A stretch of DNA of 64,000 nucleotides from Lachnospiraceae bacterium (GCA_017940415.1 JAGAYR010000016.1:1-64000); one strand, 5' to 3'. Positions 15,438-24,168 are shown, counted from the stretch's first letter. Notes: generated by a model not told the origin, from the sequence alone. Made by a program: numbers and translations.

Positions 15438-17507
15438 TCATAATCTCTTGATCCAAGCCCATGCAAGGTCACTCCAGAGTCCCACATCTTCCTGAAGACT
15501 CATGTCGATTCCCTGCGATTCCCATTCATTTCCGGGAGCAAACTGGGCGATCAGTTCTTCTTTTCTCTTATCGGATACGTTAACACCCTTGCCTTCCCTT
15601 ACGGCGCCGACTGCGCGGAATACCTGTTCCATGGTGTACTCCCATCCGCCGGACCAGCCTTTAAAGTACTCATCATTTGCTATTGATAATCCGTGGAATC
15701 CGTTGGGGAATACATAATGTGCAAAAGGAACTTTATTCTTACGAAGCGCTTCAGCCATCAGGTAGCTGTTTTCAACGGGAACAAGTCCGTCTTCAGCAGT
15801 CTGCCATATAAAGCAGGGTACGGTATTTTCATCTGCCTGTTTTTCGAGAGAGAAATACTCAAGTTCTTCTGCGGAAGGATTATTTCCCAGCAGTGCTCTT
15901 ATGGAATCCGCATGAGTAAATTCTCCGGTTGTGATAACGGGATATGAAAGTATTGCCCCGTCAGGCTTATTGGAGATCTTATCGTATTCGGGATTTACAT
16001 CCTTAACATCAGAATAATGAACCGCAAGGCTTCCGCATACATGTGCGCCCGCAGAGAATCCGCAAATAAAGAACTTTTTTCCCTCCACATTGAATTCTGC
16101 AGCATTCTTTCTGATGTATCTGACCGCTCTTGAAATATCTTCAAGAGGTTGTTTCTTTAGAGGAACAGACATGGTGATATCTGTGGTGTACGTAAGTACG
16201 AATACATTCATTCCTCTGTTAAAGAATTCCATTGCAGGAAGTTCTCCCTCGTGGGAAACCACCATGCAATATCCGCCGCCGGGAACAACAAGCATGCAGT
16301 CATGCTTTTCGTCGTCATTATGAACATATGCGAAGATATTGGGAGTAAAGCCGTAAGCAGCTTCGTATGTATACTCTCCTTCTTCCCATATATTCCTTCG
16401 GAAGGATTTAACCGGCATCTTAGGAAGGTCCACAGGTTTATACTCTTCGTCCGAATAATCCGGTTCCCATTTATCGATTTCCTCTTTGGAAACCGCGGTC
16501 TCAAGAACAGAATAGTATGCCTGCTTAGCCTCGCATTTCTTCCAAAACAGGAGTGGATAACTGGTCTCTCTCCTGAAGCCGGAAAGCCAGCTGTTTTCAT
16601 CAAGAAGATTCCAGAAAGTTACGCTTGTGATATTTGCTTTTCCGTTCTTTTTGGCATCCACATACACTTTGAAAAACTCCGCATATCTGTCTGCAAGTGC
16701 CTTCATGGATTCTTCGGAAGGATCGGCATTATGTATATCAAGTTCGGTAACCTGAATCTGAAGTCCCAATTCTCCGTACATCTCAAGAGCTGTGCGGTAA
16801 TTATCGTAATCCGGGTGATCCATCAAAAGATGCGACTGAAGCCCCATTCCGTCAACAAGTCCCTTATCAATAAGAGGCTTAAGGACATTTGCAATGATAT
16901 AATCGCGCTTCCATTCCTGTGAAGTCTCATAATCATTGTAGAAAAGAGCCACTTCAGGATCGGCATATTTCCTGGCATATTCGAATGCTTTGATAAAGAA
17001 ATCTTCTCCTACGGTCTTGGTCCAGACAGACTTTCTGAATGCCCCGTCATCAACAATCTCATTTACAACATCCCAGGCATAGATGATTCCCGGATAGTTG
17101 GTCTGTACAAAATCCAGAACGCCATGAATATAGCCCTCAAGCCTTGCGAGGATTGTCTCGCGGTCCGCATAAGGAAAATTCTCGTTGTATCTTTCGTGGA
17201 AGAACCACTTGGGAGTCTGATTATGCCATACAAGGGTATGTCCGCGCATGGCAATACCGTTTGCCTTGGCAAATTCCAGATAAGGGATCGCTCTGTCGAA
17301 TTTCAGGGCGGGAGAAAGATTATACTTTTCCGGATTGTTCTTATTGGCATCCTTGTCCAGATAGAACATGGGCTTCATGTCATTTTCACATGTGAAGCTG
17401 TTAAACTGAGACGTAAGAAGCTTCATATGTGCAGGTACATGAAGATTATAGTTAGAGATTGCTGCGCCGACTTTGAAATACGGCTCGAAAGCAGTTTTAA
17501 GATTCAT
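15438..17507 (-). CDS. GH10 endo-beta-1,4-xylanase fused to an alpha/beta-hydrolase esterase
   Basis: A 689-residue, two-domain enzyme without a signal peptide, so cytoplasmic. Residues 1-340 are a GH10 xylanase: RGHTLVWHNQTP, acid/base Glu150 in WDVVNE, nucleophile Glu255 in QVTELDIHN. Residues 380-650 are an alpha/beta-hydrolase: oxyanion loop VVPGGGY, nucleophile Ser485 in GFSAGAH, Asp573 in AEDGLVP, His605 in GFHGLS. The esterase half resembles acetylxylan/feruloyl-type esterases. Together they would deacylate and cut short imported xylo-oligosaccharides, the ratio of GH10 to esterase being fixed by fusion. It follows AGGGG and its own promoter. Confidence 0.92.
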   Translation of the reverse strand: MNLKTAFEPYFKVGAAISNYNLHVPAHMKLLTSQFNSFTCENDMKPMFYLDKDANKNNPEKYNLSPALKFDRAIPYLEFAKANGIAMRGHTLVWHNQTPKWFFHERYNENFPYADRETILARLEGYIHGVLDFVQTNYPGIIYAWDVVNEIVDDGAFRKSVWTKTVGEDFFIKAFEYARKYADPEVALFYNDYETSQEWKRDYIIANVLKPLIDKGLVDGMGLQSHLLMDHPDYDNYRTALEMYGELGLQIQVTELDIHNADPSEESMKALADRYAEFFKVYVDAKKNGKANITSVTFWNLLDENSWLSGFRRETSYPLLFWKKCEAKQAYYSVLETAVSKEEIDKWEPDYSDEEYKPVDLPKMPVKSFRRNIWEEGEYTYEAAYGFTPNIFAYVHNDDEKHDCMLVVPGGGYCMVVSHEGELPAMEFFNRGMNVFVLTYTTDITMSVPLKKQPLEDISRAVRYIRKNAAEFNVEGKKFFICGFSAGAHVCGSLAVHYSDVKDVNPEYDKISNKPDGAILSYPVITTGEFTHADSIRALLGNNPSAEELEYFSLEKQADENTVPCFIWQTAEDGLVPVENSYLMAEALRKNKVPFAHYVFPNGFHGLSIANDEYFKGWSGGWEYTMEQVFRAVGAVREGKGVNVSDKRKEELIAQFAPGNEWESQGIDMSLQEDVGLWSDLAWAWIKRL

Positions 17508-17568
17508 TTTATTTACCCCTACGAATCAAGGCGAAAACCGCCTCAAATATTTGGAAACCCTAGCAACT

Positions 17569-17597
17569 ATTATAATACTCACATTGCCCCGTTACAA
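17569..17597 (-). promoter_or_regulatory. Xylanase promoter
   Basis: On the minus strand: -35 TTGTAA (17592-17597), 17-base spacer, perfect -10 TATAAT (17569-17574). The short leader that follows contains a small hairpin AGGCG-(G)TTTT-CGCCT at about 17528-17543, just before the ribosome-binding site. No clear catabolite-response palindrome was seen. Confidence 0.72.
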
Positions 17598-17606
17598 TAA
17601 ATAAGC

Positions 17607-17636
17607 GAAACGCCCCGGGGTTAGCCGGGGCGTTTC
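17607..17636 (-). terminator. Terminator after the 17.7-kb histidine kinase gene
   Basis: A very stable hairpin: GAAACGCCCCGG and CCGGGGCGTTTC pair over 12 bases with a six-base loop. It lies 19 bases after the kinase stop. The downstream T run is weak (TTTCGC), so termination may be partial. Confidence 0.75.
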
Positions 17637-17654
17637 TAGGCTTAGTCTACCGGA

Positions 17655-19796
17655 TCAGGGGTTGATTTCTCCGGTATTATCCAAAACTCTGGGGAAGAGT
17701 AGGATCACTTTGAAAAGATCGCCGTCAACAACAAGATTTAACCTGCCGTTCATAAGTTCCATGAGGCTCTGGGCGATCGAAAGGCCAAGGCCGTTTCCTT
17801 CGGAACCTCTGGATGAGTCTCCTCTCGTGAATCTCTCAAGCAGTTCATCGCTGGTCATATTAAGCATTTCACGGGAGGTGTTTTTAATTTCAATCACAGC
17901 ATTTTCGGAACCGCCACTTAAGTTTATATAAACCCTGGTTCCGGGCTGAGCGTATTTTGATACATTTACTAACAGATTATCCAAAACTCTCTGGAGGTGT
18001 TTGGTGTCTGCCATTATATTCACAGGTTCTTCGGGAACATGGATCTTAAGTATCAGTTCCGAAGCCGCAAGTCTTTCTTCATACTCACCGATCACCTGAT
18101 GGAGAACCATATTTACGTTACAGGGAGAAAGTTCAGCCTTCAGGTTTCCGGTCTGAGCCTTGGAAGCTTCGATAAGGTCTTCAAGAAGCTTTTTAAGCTT
18201 GATGGCCTGTCGTTCCAGCGTTCCAAGATACTCGCGGTTTGCAGGTTCATCCTCAGGCTGTTCTCTCAAAAGTTCTACATAACTGATAATGGAAGTAAGA
18301 GGTGTTTTAATATCATGAGAGACATTTGAGATCAGTTCTGTCTTGAATCTCTCGCTCTTCATACGCTCATCAAGAGCTTTTTCAAGTCCTACGCTTGCGG
18401 AATTGATTCCGTTACCTATCTTCTTGAAATCGTAGAACATACGCCTGGTATCCACCGGTGTATGAAGTTTTCCGTCTGCAAGTCTCGCAGCACCCTTTGC
18501 AATCTTATTGAGCTGCAAGACCGCTATTATGAAAAGAGGTATAAGTACGAGGGTCTGTACGAGCCATCCGGCTACTATAAGTCCTTCACTCGATTCATTA
18601 AAGGCAATAGCAAGAACAAAAGCTTCCGCAGAAGTACACAGAACACAAATACCTATCGCGCGCCATAAAAGTCCAACATTCTCTCGCCATTGATACTTGA
18701 TAAATCTGCAGCCTTTTCTCATAAAGGCTAAGAATCTTACCATGAAGAATCCGAAACAGATTATCGCAATAATACCGAATATCACGGACGTGACAATAGG
18801 GAGATATCTCCAGTCACAGATAAGTTCTATCCAGGGATCTGCTCTGACAAAAAGATCGTCTTTGCTGTAATCCAGAGGATATGCAACACACGCTATAAGA
18901 TAGCAATCCTTACCGGTAACTATATCCTGAGGGGTCTTTTCCGTAGTAACGGTCCACTCGATATAATCTATGATCCAGCTGTCAAATTCGGATTTTGTGC
19001 CCGAAGTATAGTTATTCAGTTCTTCGGATTTGCACACCTCGATATCCGTAGGGATAATATCAATTCCATATCCCATGTCATCGAGTATATACATATTACA
19101 TAATTTGATGATCTCATCGGACCATCCTGTTCTGTCCTCATTGAACATCTCCACATTCTCGCCTCTGTGGATAGCGAAAACTTCGGACATATCTATTGAG
19201 AGATAAACCGGGAAATAATAACCGTCTTCGGTTATCAGATATGCCATATCCGTATTCCAGGCATATATGAATTTCTCTATTGAATGCTCTTCTGTTACGG
19301 CATCCCCGTTATCATAATTGGAATAATTGGTTATATAGGCATAAGCACCCGGAAGAGAGTTGATATCATATTGAAAGATAGAATATTCTCCGAGTGTGGC
19401 ACTGTATTTAAACAGTAATGTTTTATCTGCTTTTAAAATCTCATCGGGAAGAGTACATACTTCATAAGATGAAGCATCTGTCAGATCTACGCTCGTAGGA
19501 TCGTCGGTGCAATATACACCGTACTGAAAGTTGGTTTTTTCCAGCTGATCGAGCCTGAAATCGTTGTCATAATCGGAAAGAGCATAAACGGCGTAATTTT
19601 TTAATAATCTTTCATTAACATTATTGCGGAATCTGACAGTGCTGTCATAGATTCCATAATCACCCAAATATACACATGTAACGACACTGATCAGGGTTAT
19701 AACACCGGTGATCACGGTGAGTATAAACCAAAATATCGCTCCGTGTTTGCGACGCTCCTTTTTTTCGTCATCTTTACCAGTCATTCTTATCCTCAC
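17655..19796 (-). CDS. Sensor histidine kinase
   Basis: A 713-residue membrane kinase. One membrane helix (about 20-42) is followed by a roughly 280-residue extracellular sensor of unknown type, then three more helices (about 330-425) and a HAMP-like linker. The DHp helix has the phospho-acceptor His in SNVSHDIKTPLTSIISYVELL. The ATPase domain shows the N box LLVNVSKYAQPG (Asn, then Lys in place of a common Asn) and the G box EGNGLGLSIAQSLM. It is paired with the response regulator whose gene stops four bases upstream. Confidence 0.92.
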   Translation of the reverse strand: MRIRMTGKDDEKKERRKHGAIFWFILTVITGVITLISVVTCVYLGDYGIYDSTVRFRNNVNERLLKNYAVYALSDYDNDFRLDQLEKTNFQYGVYCTDDPTSVDLTDASSYEVCTLPDEILKADKTLLFKYSATLGEYSIFQYDINSLPGAYAYITNYSNYDNGDAVTEEHSIEKFIYAWNTDMAYLITEDGYYFPVYLSIDMSEVFAIHRGENVEMFNEDRTGWSDEIIKLCNMYILDDMGYGIDIIPTDIEVCKSEELNNYTSGTKSEFDSWIIDYIEWTVTTEKTPQDIVTGKDCYLIACVAYPLDYSKDDLFVRADPWIELICDWRYLPIVTSVIFGIIAIICFGFFMVRFLAFMRKGCRFIKYQWRENVGLLWRAIGICVLCTSAEAFVLAIAFNESSEGLIVAGWLVQTLVLIPLFIIAVLQLNKIAKGAARLADGKLHTPVDTRRMFYDFKKIGNGINSASVGLEKALDERMKSERFKTELISNVSHDIKTPLTSIISYVELLREQPEDEPANREYLGTLERQAIKLKKLLEDLIEASKAQTGNLKAELSPCNVNMVLHQVIGEYEERLAASELILKIHVPEEPVNIMADTKHLQRVLDNLLVNVSKYAQPGTRVYINLSGGSENAVIEIKNTSREMLNMTSDELLERFTRGDSSRGSEGNGLGLSIAQSLMELMNGRLNLVVDGDLFKVILLFPRVLDNTGEINP

Positions 19797-19799
19797 ATA

Positions 19800-20531
19800 T
19801 CACACATTGGACTTATCAATGTAGTATCCTCTGCCCCATATCATCTTGAGATATCTGGGATCAGAAGGATCTATTTCAATCTTTTCACGAATGTGCCTTA
19901 TGTGAACCGCAACTATACTCTCCGTTCCCATACAGTTGTCTTTCCACACCTCCTTATAGATCTCGGTAGGTGAGTAAACATTTCCGGGATTTTCCATCAA
20001 AAACTTGAGTATGTCGTATTCGGTACGTGTAAGGCGAACAGGCTCTCCGTCAAGCCATACTTCCTTGGTACGGTCTACTACTCTTATGCCTCCGCATACA
20101 AGCTCCTCTTCACCGGCGCCGGTTGCAGTATTTCCACCGAGCTGCATATATCTGCGAAGCCCCGAGCGAACTCTGGCCATAAGTTCTACGGGATTAAACG
20201 GTTTTGTAACATAATCGTCCGCACCCAGGTTCAGACCTAAAATCTTGTCGGTATCCTCACTTTTGGCAGTGAGCATAATGACAGGAACATTGCTGAATTC
20301 ACGAATCTTGGAAAGAGCCGTAACGCCGTCCATAACGGGCATCATAATGTCTAATAAAACAAGATGAATTTCTTCGCTTTCAAGGATTTCTATGGCTTCT
20401 TTTCCGTTCGATGCAGTTTTGACGTCATAGCCTTCGGACTTAAGGAAGAGACTTATCGCATTTGCGATATCCTTTTCATCGTCGCATACAAGTACGGTCT
20501 CTTTAGCGTTGTCTTTCATATGTCCTGTCAT
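19800..20531 (-). CDS. OmpR-family response regulator
   Basis: A receiver domain (about residues 10-125) with acidic pocket VCDDEKD, phospho-acceptor Asp in LVLLDIMMPVMDG, switch Thr/Lys in MLTAKS and VTKPFNP. A winged-helix DNA-binding domain follows (LTRTEYDILKFLMENPGNVYSPTEIYKEVW to YYIDKSNV). The ATG at 20531 follows GGAGGG closely; an ATG 12 bases inside is possible. It precedes its kinase in a two-gene operon. The TCTTAAA repeats upstream are its likely binding site. Confidence 0.93.
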   Translation of the reverse strand: MTGHMKDNAKETVLVCDDEKDIANAISLFLKSEGYDVKTASNGKEAIEILESEEIHLVLLDIMMPVMDGVTALSKIREFSNVPVIMLTAKSEDTDKILGLNLGADDYVTKPFNPVELMARVRSGLRRYMQLGGNTATGAGEEELVCGGIRVVDRTKEVWLDGEPVRLTRTEYDILKFLMENPGNVYSPTEIYKEVWKDNCMGTESIVAVHIRHIREKIEIDPSDPRYLKMIWGRGYYIDKSNV

Positions 20532-20576
20532 GTTCCCTCCGGTTGTGATCACAGTATGTATTGTGACACTATTAAG

Positions 20577-20617
20577 TTTAAGATTCTATTAGCCAGTGCT
20601 TTAAGATTTGTTTAAGA
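20577..20617 (-). promoter_or_regulatory. Candidate response-regulator operator: three phased TCTTAAA repeats
   Basis: TCTTAAA occurs three times on the minus strand, at 20611-20617, 20600-20606 and 20577-20583. The spacings are 11 and 23 bases, so all sit on roughly one face of the helix. Direct repeats spaced one helical turn apart are the usual binding sites of OmpR-family regulators. They lie between the truncated kinase gene and the response-regulator start. A similar 11-bp direct repeat precedes the other two-component operon. Confidence 0.6.
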
Positions 20618-20644
20618 GTTTACAAATAATTATAACAAACAGGT

Positions 20645-21508
20645 CTATTCCTGCATTTCCAATATCTCCAGGATGCTCCTTGTTATCTTCTCGGCATTTT
20701 CGATAATGCTTTGGATCGACTCCTTATCATCCGCATTATCCGCAGATTCCAGTAAAAGATCCGCATTTCCCCTGATAATGGTAAGTGGTGTTTTAAGATC
20801 ATGGGCGATCTGAGCCATATCGGCTTTGGTCTTCTGCTCATCTCTCCACTTGGATTCAAGTGAATCGGACAGGGACTTTTTCAGATCATCCATAGCAAGA
20901 GCGATCTCATCCATCTCCCTGATACCGGTTCTGAAGCCCTCTCCCGACAGATCGTGGGATTTAAGTTTTTCTGCGTGTTCTTCCGCCTTTCCCACGGCCT
21001 TTTTTACCACATGAATCAGGATAACGGTGGGCACCGCAACCTCAAGGATAAGAAGCAGAATAACCCCTGCAAGGATCAGATATTCATTGCCAACTCCCAT
21101 ATTATAGTGAATATAAGCCGATGTCCCGTCAATCGTCAGTTTGAGGTATACGTCCTGCCCCTGTAAAACCTTGGATTCAGGGTAGCTTTCGCACTGTTTT
21201 ATGAAGTTACGGAAATTTTTTTCATCCGATCCGTCAAGTGCGGTATACACTTCATTTCCGTCTTCGTCTGTCATTATACATCCGGCATTCTCCGGAAAAG
21301 AAGACATATCAAATTCTCCGGAAGTTTTGGTCTGATCCACCCAATTTTCGACTTCTCTTTCGATCTCACCGGGTTCCACATAAGAATCCGAATTCATCCA
21401 TGTTGCAACGGATATAAGCGTTATCAGCACGGTTATTCCTATCAAACACATAATGGAGATCACATAGATCCCCACCATACGTCCGAAACTTATTCCTCTT
21501 TTTTCCAT
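20645..21508 (-). CDS. Histidine kinase lacking its ATPase domain
   Basis: About 287 residues. Membrane helices at about 14-38 and 160-185 flank a short extracellular sensor, followed by a HAMP-like linker and the DHp domain with His in AQIAHDLKTPLTIIRGNADLLLES. The frame then stops (ILEILEMQE, TAG) exactly where the ATP-binding domain should begin. The next bases are AT-rich and no N, G1 or G2 box is found in any frame before the next gene. Either the catalytic half was lost by deletion, or this is a phospho-acceptor that depends on another kinase. The start at 21508 overlaps the regulator gene by 19 bases. Confidence 0.85.
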   Translation of the reverse strand: MEKRGISFGRMVGIYVISIMCLIGITVLITLISVATWMNSDSYVEPGEIEREVENWVDQTKTSGEFDMSSFPENAGCIMTDEDGNEVYTALDGSDEKNFRNFIKQCESYPESKVLQGQDVYLKLTIDGTSAYIHYNMGVGNEYLILAGVILLLILEVAVPTVILIHVVKKAVGKAEEHAEKLKSHDLSGEGFRTGIREMDEIALAMDDLKKSLSDSLESKWRDEQKTKADMAQIAHDLKTPLTIIRGNADLLLESADNADDKESIQSIIENAEKITRSILEILEMQE

Positions 21509-22152
21509 TTGTACCCTATTCCCCATACGGTTTCTATCGGTTCATATCCCTTTGCGGACAGTTTTTTTCTAAGGTTTTTGACGTGCTCGGTTATAGCCGA
21601 TTCATCGCCTGATTTCTCAAATCCGTATACCTTCTCGTAGATCTGCTCTTTGGAAAAAGCCTGACCCTTGTTTCTGATGAGGAGAAGCATGATGTCAAAT
21701 TCACTCTTGGTTAAGGATACCTCATCCTCACCGGCTTTCACCTTTCTGGACGTGGGATAAAGCGCGATTTCTCCTGACCTTATGCAGGATTCATTCTCTC
21801 TTTTATCCCTTCTGATATGAGCCGAGATTCTTGCTCTTAGTTCTGCTACCGAGAAGGGTTTTCTGATGTAATCATCCGCACCAAGTGCAAGTCCGTATAC
21901 CACATCCTCCTCAAGTGCCTTGGCACTCAGAAACAGTATGGGACATGTTGCATCTTCACGAATCCTTTGCAGGATCTCATAGCCGTCCTCTCCGGGCATC
22001 ATTACATCCAGAATTATCAGATCCATATCCCCAAATGTCCGAGGGAGAGACTCTGAGGGCCTGCAAACAGTTACTACTTCGTACTCTTTTTCCAGAGCTT
22101 TTCTGATGACCCTTAATATGCCGGGTTCATCATCTACTGCGAGAATTTTCAT
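21490..22152 (-). CDS. OmpR-family response regulator (SpaR/NisR-like)
   Basis: A 220-residue regulator: acidic pocket AVDDEPG, phospho-acceptor Asp in LIILDVMMPGEDG, LSAKALEEDVVYGLALGADDYIRKPFSV with its Lys, then a winged-helix domain (LTKSEFDIMLLLIRNKGQAFSKEQIYEKVYG to TVWGIGYKWKK). The LEEDVVYGLALGADDYIRKPF segment is typical of regulators linked to lantibiotic-type kinases. It overlaps traX by four bases upstream and the ATPase-less kinase downstream. Confidence 0.92.
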   Translation of the reverse strand: MKILAVDDEPGILRVIRKALEKEYEVVTVCRPSESLPRTFGDMDLIILDVMMPGEDGYEILQRIREDATCPILFLSAKALEEDVVYGLALGADDYIRKPFSVAELRARISAHIRRDKRENESCIRSGEIALYPTSRKVKAGEDEVSLTKSEFDIMLLLIRNKGQAFSKEQIYEKVYGFEKSGDESAITEHVKNLRKKLSAKGYEPIETVWGIGYKWKKEE

Positions 22153-23015
22153 CTAACCACCGTAAATACTAGTATCGATAATGCATACAGCACATATACA
22201 TGTGCGGGGTAGAAGAAGTAGAAGAATTTCGAGCTTCCTTTGCCCCGCTCCCCATTATAGCAGAGCATGAAAGGAACTGCGAATATACTCATCCATTCAT
22301 ATGCTTCGAAAAACAAAGCATTAAGAGAAAGCCCTCCCATCATAAGTCCAACCAGAACAAAGCCTGCGAAAAGCTCGAATACAAGGTAAGCATAAATGCG
22401 GATCTTCTTATTCTTGGCAAATGAGAATCCGAAGAGGATCATGCCCTCGATCAAAGTCATGGTTCCGCCATCAACAATGTTGGTATGAAGGGGCAGAACA
22501 GTGTAATTGACCAGATTAGCGAAAAACAGACCGATACCGTTATTTGATGCCATAAGAGGCATATACACTGCCAGATTAAAGATAAAGGGAAGAATGATGG
22601 GAATCAGGGTAAGAGCAATTCCCTTTAAAATCTTTTTGTGAGCGATCATATCCATGCCCTGCATAACAACCATCAGGATCACGAAGCTCTGAAGCATGGC
22701 ATTTGCAGGGATAAAGCCGTCGCCTCTGACAAATCCGCTGAGTAAGTTATAGAATCCGAACTGGATCAGTCCCATTATCACGGAGATGACATATACCTTG
22801 AGGAAATACTTAACCCTGTCGTGAGTATGAATGAATCCCTCTACGAGGCAAAAAAGAAAGAGAGGTGCCGCAATTCTTCCAACCCACGAAAACCAGATGG
22901 GAATACGTCCCGTAAATTCAAAGAAATAGTGAATGTGATCCAGAACCATAGAGATAAGTGCGATGTACTTGAGGCCGAAGCCCGATAAACCTTTAGTATT
23001 CTTAATGTTTTCCAT
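22149..23015 (-). CDS. TraX-family membrane protein
   Basis: A 288-residue integral membrane protein with about eight hydrophobic segments. The family start is clear: LKYIALISMVLDHIHYFF, then WVGRIAAPLFLFCLVEGFIHTHDRVKYFLK. TraX acetylates F pilin in conjugative plasmids, but chromosomal Firmicute homologues are common and probably acylate other surface molecules. It is the first gene of an operon with a response regulator and the truncated kinase, and its ribosome-binding site lies inside a perfect hairpin (23018-23049). Confidence 0.9.
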   Translation of the reverse strand: MENIKNTKGLSGFGLKYIALISMVLDHIHYFFEFTGRIPIWFSWVGRIAAPLFLFCLVEGFIHTHDRVKYFLKVYVISVIMGLIQFGFYNLLSGFVRGDGFIPANAMLQSFVILMVVMQGMDMIAHKKILKGIALTLIPIILPFIFNLAVYMPLMASNNGIGLFFANLVNYTVLPLHTNIVDGGTMTLIEGMILFGFSFAKNKKIRIYAYLVFELFAGFVLVGLMMGGLSLNALFFEAYEWMSIFAVPFMLCYNGERGKGSSKFFYFFYPAHVYVLYALSILVFTVVR

Positions 23016-23017
23016 AA

Positions 23018-23049
23018 AAAATATCCTCCTGTTGAAAAGAGGATATTTT
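23018..23049 (-). promoter_or_regulatory. Hairpin hiding the traX ribosome-binding site
   Basis: On the minus strand AAAATATCCTC and GAGGATATTTT pair perfectly over 11 bases around a ten-base loop. The 3' arm contains GAGGA, the only ribosome-binding site of traX, and runs into TTTTTT two bases before the ATG. The element could act as a terminator or as a translational block. It is the second such element in this window (compare 2138-2181). Confidence 0.72.
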
Positions 23050-23054
23050 AAAAG

Positions 23055-23072
23055 TATAAGGAAATTATAAGG
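23055..23072 (-). promoter_or_regulatory. Candidate operator and -10 region of the traX operon
   Basis: CCTTATA occurs twice on the minus strand, at 23066-23072 and 23055-23061, exactly 11 bases apart. The second copy overlaps TATACT, a plausible -10 box. The pattern YCTTAWA with 11-base phasing matches the TCTTAAA repeats at 20577-20617, suggesting that related response regulators act at both promoters. Confidence 0.5.
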
Positions 23073-23086
23073 TTATTAAAAAAATA

Positions 23087-23326
23087 TCAACCTAAGCCGG
23101 GAAACTGTCCGGTAGCTGCCATATATGCACCGAGAGCTCCGTTAACAACAGATAAAATAAGTCCTATGGAACTTGTTACGATTCCTGCAATAGCCATTCC
23201 TCTCTTCTCGCTCTTAACGGATTTGATGCCGAGAACAAGTCCAACGATAGAGATGGGAAGTCCGAAAAGGGGAATAAACCATGCAATAAGTGAAATAATT
23301 CCAAGTACAAGTGATGCTACAGCCAT
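23087..23326 (-). CDS. DUF4190-type small membrane protein
   Basis: This 79-residue protein carries two membrane helices (LVLGIISLIAWFIPLFGLPISIVGLVLGI and AGIVTSSIGLILSVVNGALGAYMA) separated by a basic loop (KSVKSEKRGM). The 'SLVLGIISL...G..LGI......G.AIAGIV.S' layout is typical of DUF4190 proteins. The ATG at 23326 follows GGAGG; the frame is open for 25 codons further but has no better start. The role is unknown. It precedes traX with a small gap. Confidence 0.75.
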   Translation of the reverse strand: MAVASLVLGIISLIAWFIPLFGLPISIVGLVLGIKSVKSEKRGMAIAGIVTSSIGLILSVVNGALGAYMAATGQFPGLG

Positions 23327-23409
23327 TTCATAATCCTCCATAATCATATTTAAAAAACAACGCTTGTATTTTAACAAAAAAATGGCAAAAACACAAACCA
23401 AGATATTCC

Positions 23410-23490
23410 TTATAAATCTTTCTCAAATACTTTCGCTAATTCGTCAATGCTATCGACAATATGATCATGCTTGGCACAGCCCGCTTCCAC
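23410..23490 (-). pseudogene. Remnant of a HAD-family hydrolase (C-terminal tail)
   Basis: The segment VEAGCAKHDHIVDSIDELAK leads to VFEKDL and a TAA at 23410. It matches the usual end of phosphoglycolate-phosphatase-type HAD proteins, where 'A.yIVdSvdEL' follows the last strand. The frame is closed a few codons upstream by the end of the GNAT gene at 23502, so only the tail survives. It is probably a deletion relic. Confidence 0.55.
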
Positions 23491-23501
23491 TACAACTTAT
23501 C

Positions 23502-24056
23502 TCATTGATCTTTCCCAATTTTGAGAACGTATACGTCGGATTCAAATGTAACGCTTCCGTCATTCTTGGAATATGATGAGCTATGATCATAAACCATTCC
23601 GAGTTTTTGCAACACTTTCGCGCTGCCCACATTTTCTTTTGCACACTCGCCCTCAAAAGTATGTGCCCCATAAACCTTAACTGCATGGTCCATGAAAGCT
23701 TTCATGCCTTCCGTAGTGTAACCCTTTCCCCAGTCATCAAACCGGTTCACATAGGATAAGGTCCATACATCTCTGTCAACCACATGATTTAACGCATACG
23801 TACCGACAGCATGTCCGTCATTCTTATCCATTACCAGCATCAAGATGTTGATCTTGGATGTGGGATCCTTCTTGGGAAGCCAGACAAGAGTATCTTCGGG
23901 AGCCTTGCAAGGAGAACTCATTAAATATTTATATACTCTCTCATCCATATCCCATGCGGTCATTGCAAGATAATCGTCAGGTCTTAAACGCCTCATTATA
24001 AGTCTTTCTGTTTCTATGACTTCCTCACCAGGATTATAAAGATTATTTTTGTTCAT
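23502..24056 (-). CDS. GNAT-family N-acetyltransferase (RimJ/RimL type)
   Basis: A 184-residue acetyltransferase beginning with the signature ETERLIMRRLRPDDYLAM of the RimJ/RimL-like group. The acetyl-CoA loop is RFDDWGKGYTTEGMKAFMDHA, and the end has AKENVGSAKVLQKLGMVYD. Members acetylate N-termini of proteins, antibiotics or amino acids; the substrate here is unknown. It is part of the acetyltransferase-rich run from 23.5 to 31.5 kb. Confidence 0.88.
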   Translation of the reverse strand: MNKNNLYNPGEEVIETERLIMRRLRPDDYLAMTAWDMDERVYKYLMSSPCKAPEDTLVWLPKKDPTSKINILMLVMDKNDGHAVGTYALNHVVDRDVWTLSYVNRFDDWGKGYTTEGMKAFMDHAVKVYGAHTFEGECAKENVGSAKVLQKLGMVYDHSSSYSKNDGSVTFESDVYVLKIGKDQ

Positions 24057-24074
24057 TGCATATACCCGTCTATA

Positions 24075-24168
24075 TCATGAAAACAATTTATCCAGTTCAC
24101 AAAGAAGTTTTGATTTCATTTCTTCAAGAGTTTCAGAGTCAGGTATGTTGATGTCGGAATACATTCCA
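24075..24168 (-). pseudogene. Unidentified gene remnant
   Basis: A 31-residue frame (LNGMYSDINIPDSETLEEMK to CELDKLFS, TGA at 24075) follows the GNAT stop. Its acidic-amphipathic composition looks like the end of a real protein, but the frame closes just inside the GNAT gene and I do not recognise a family. It may be the tail of a deleted gene. Confidence 0.3.

Noticed and set aside
17607..17636. Catabolite-control operator near the xylanase promoter
   Set aside because: The palindrome there is a GC-rich terminator stem, not a cre-like site, and it lies upstream of the promoter.
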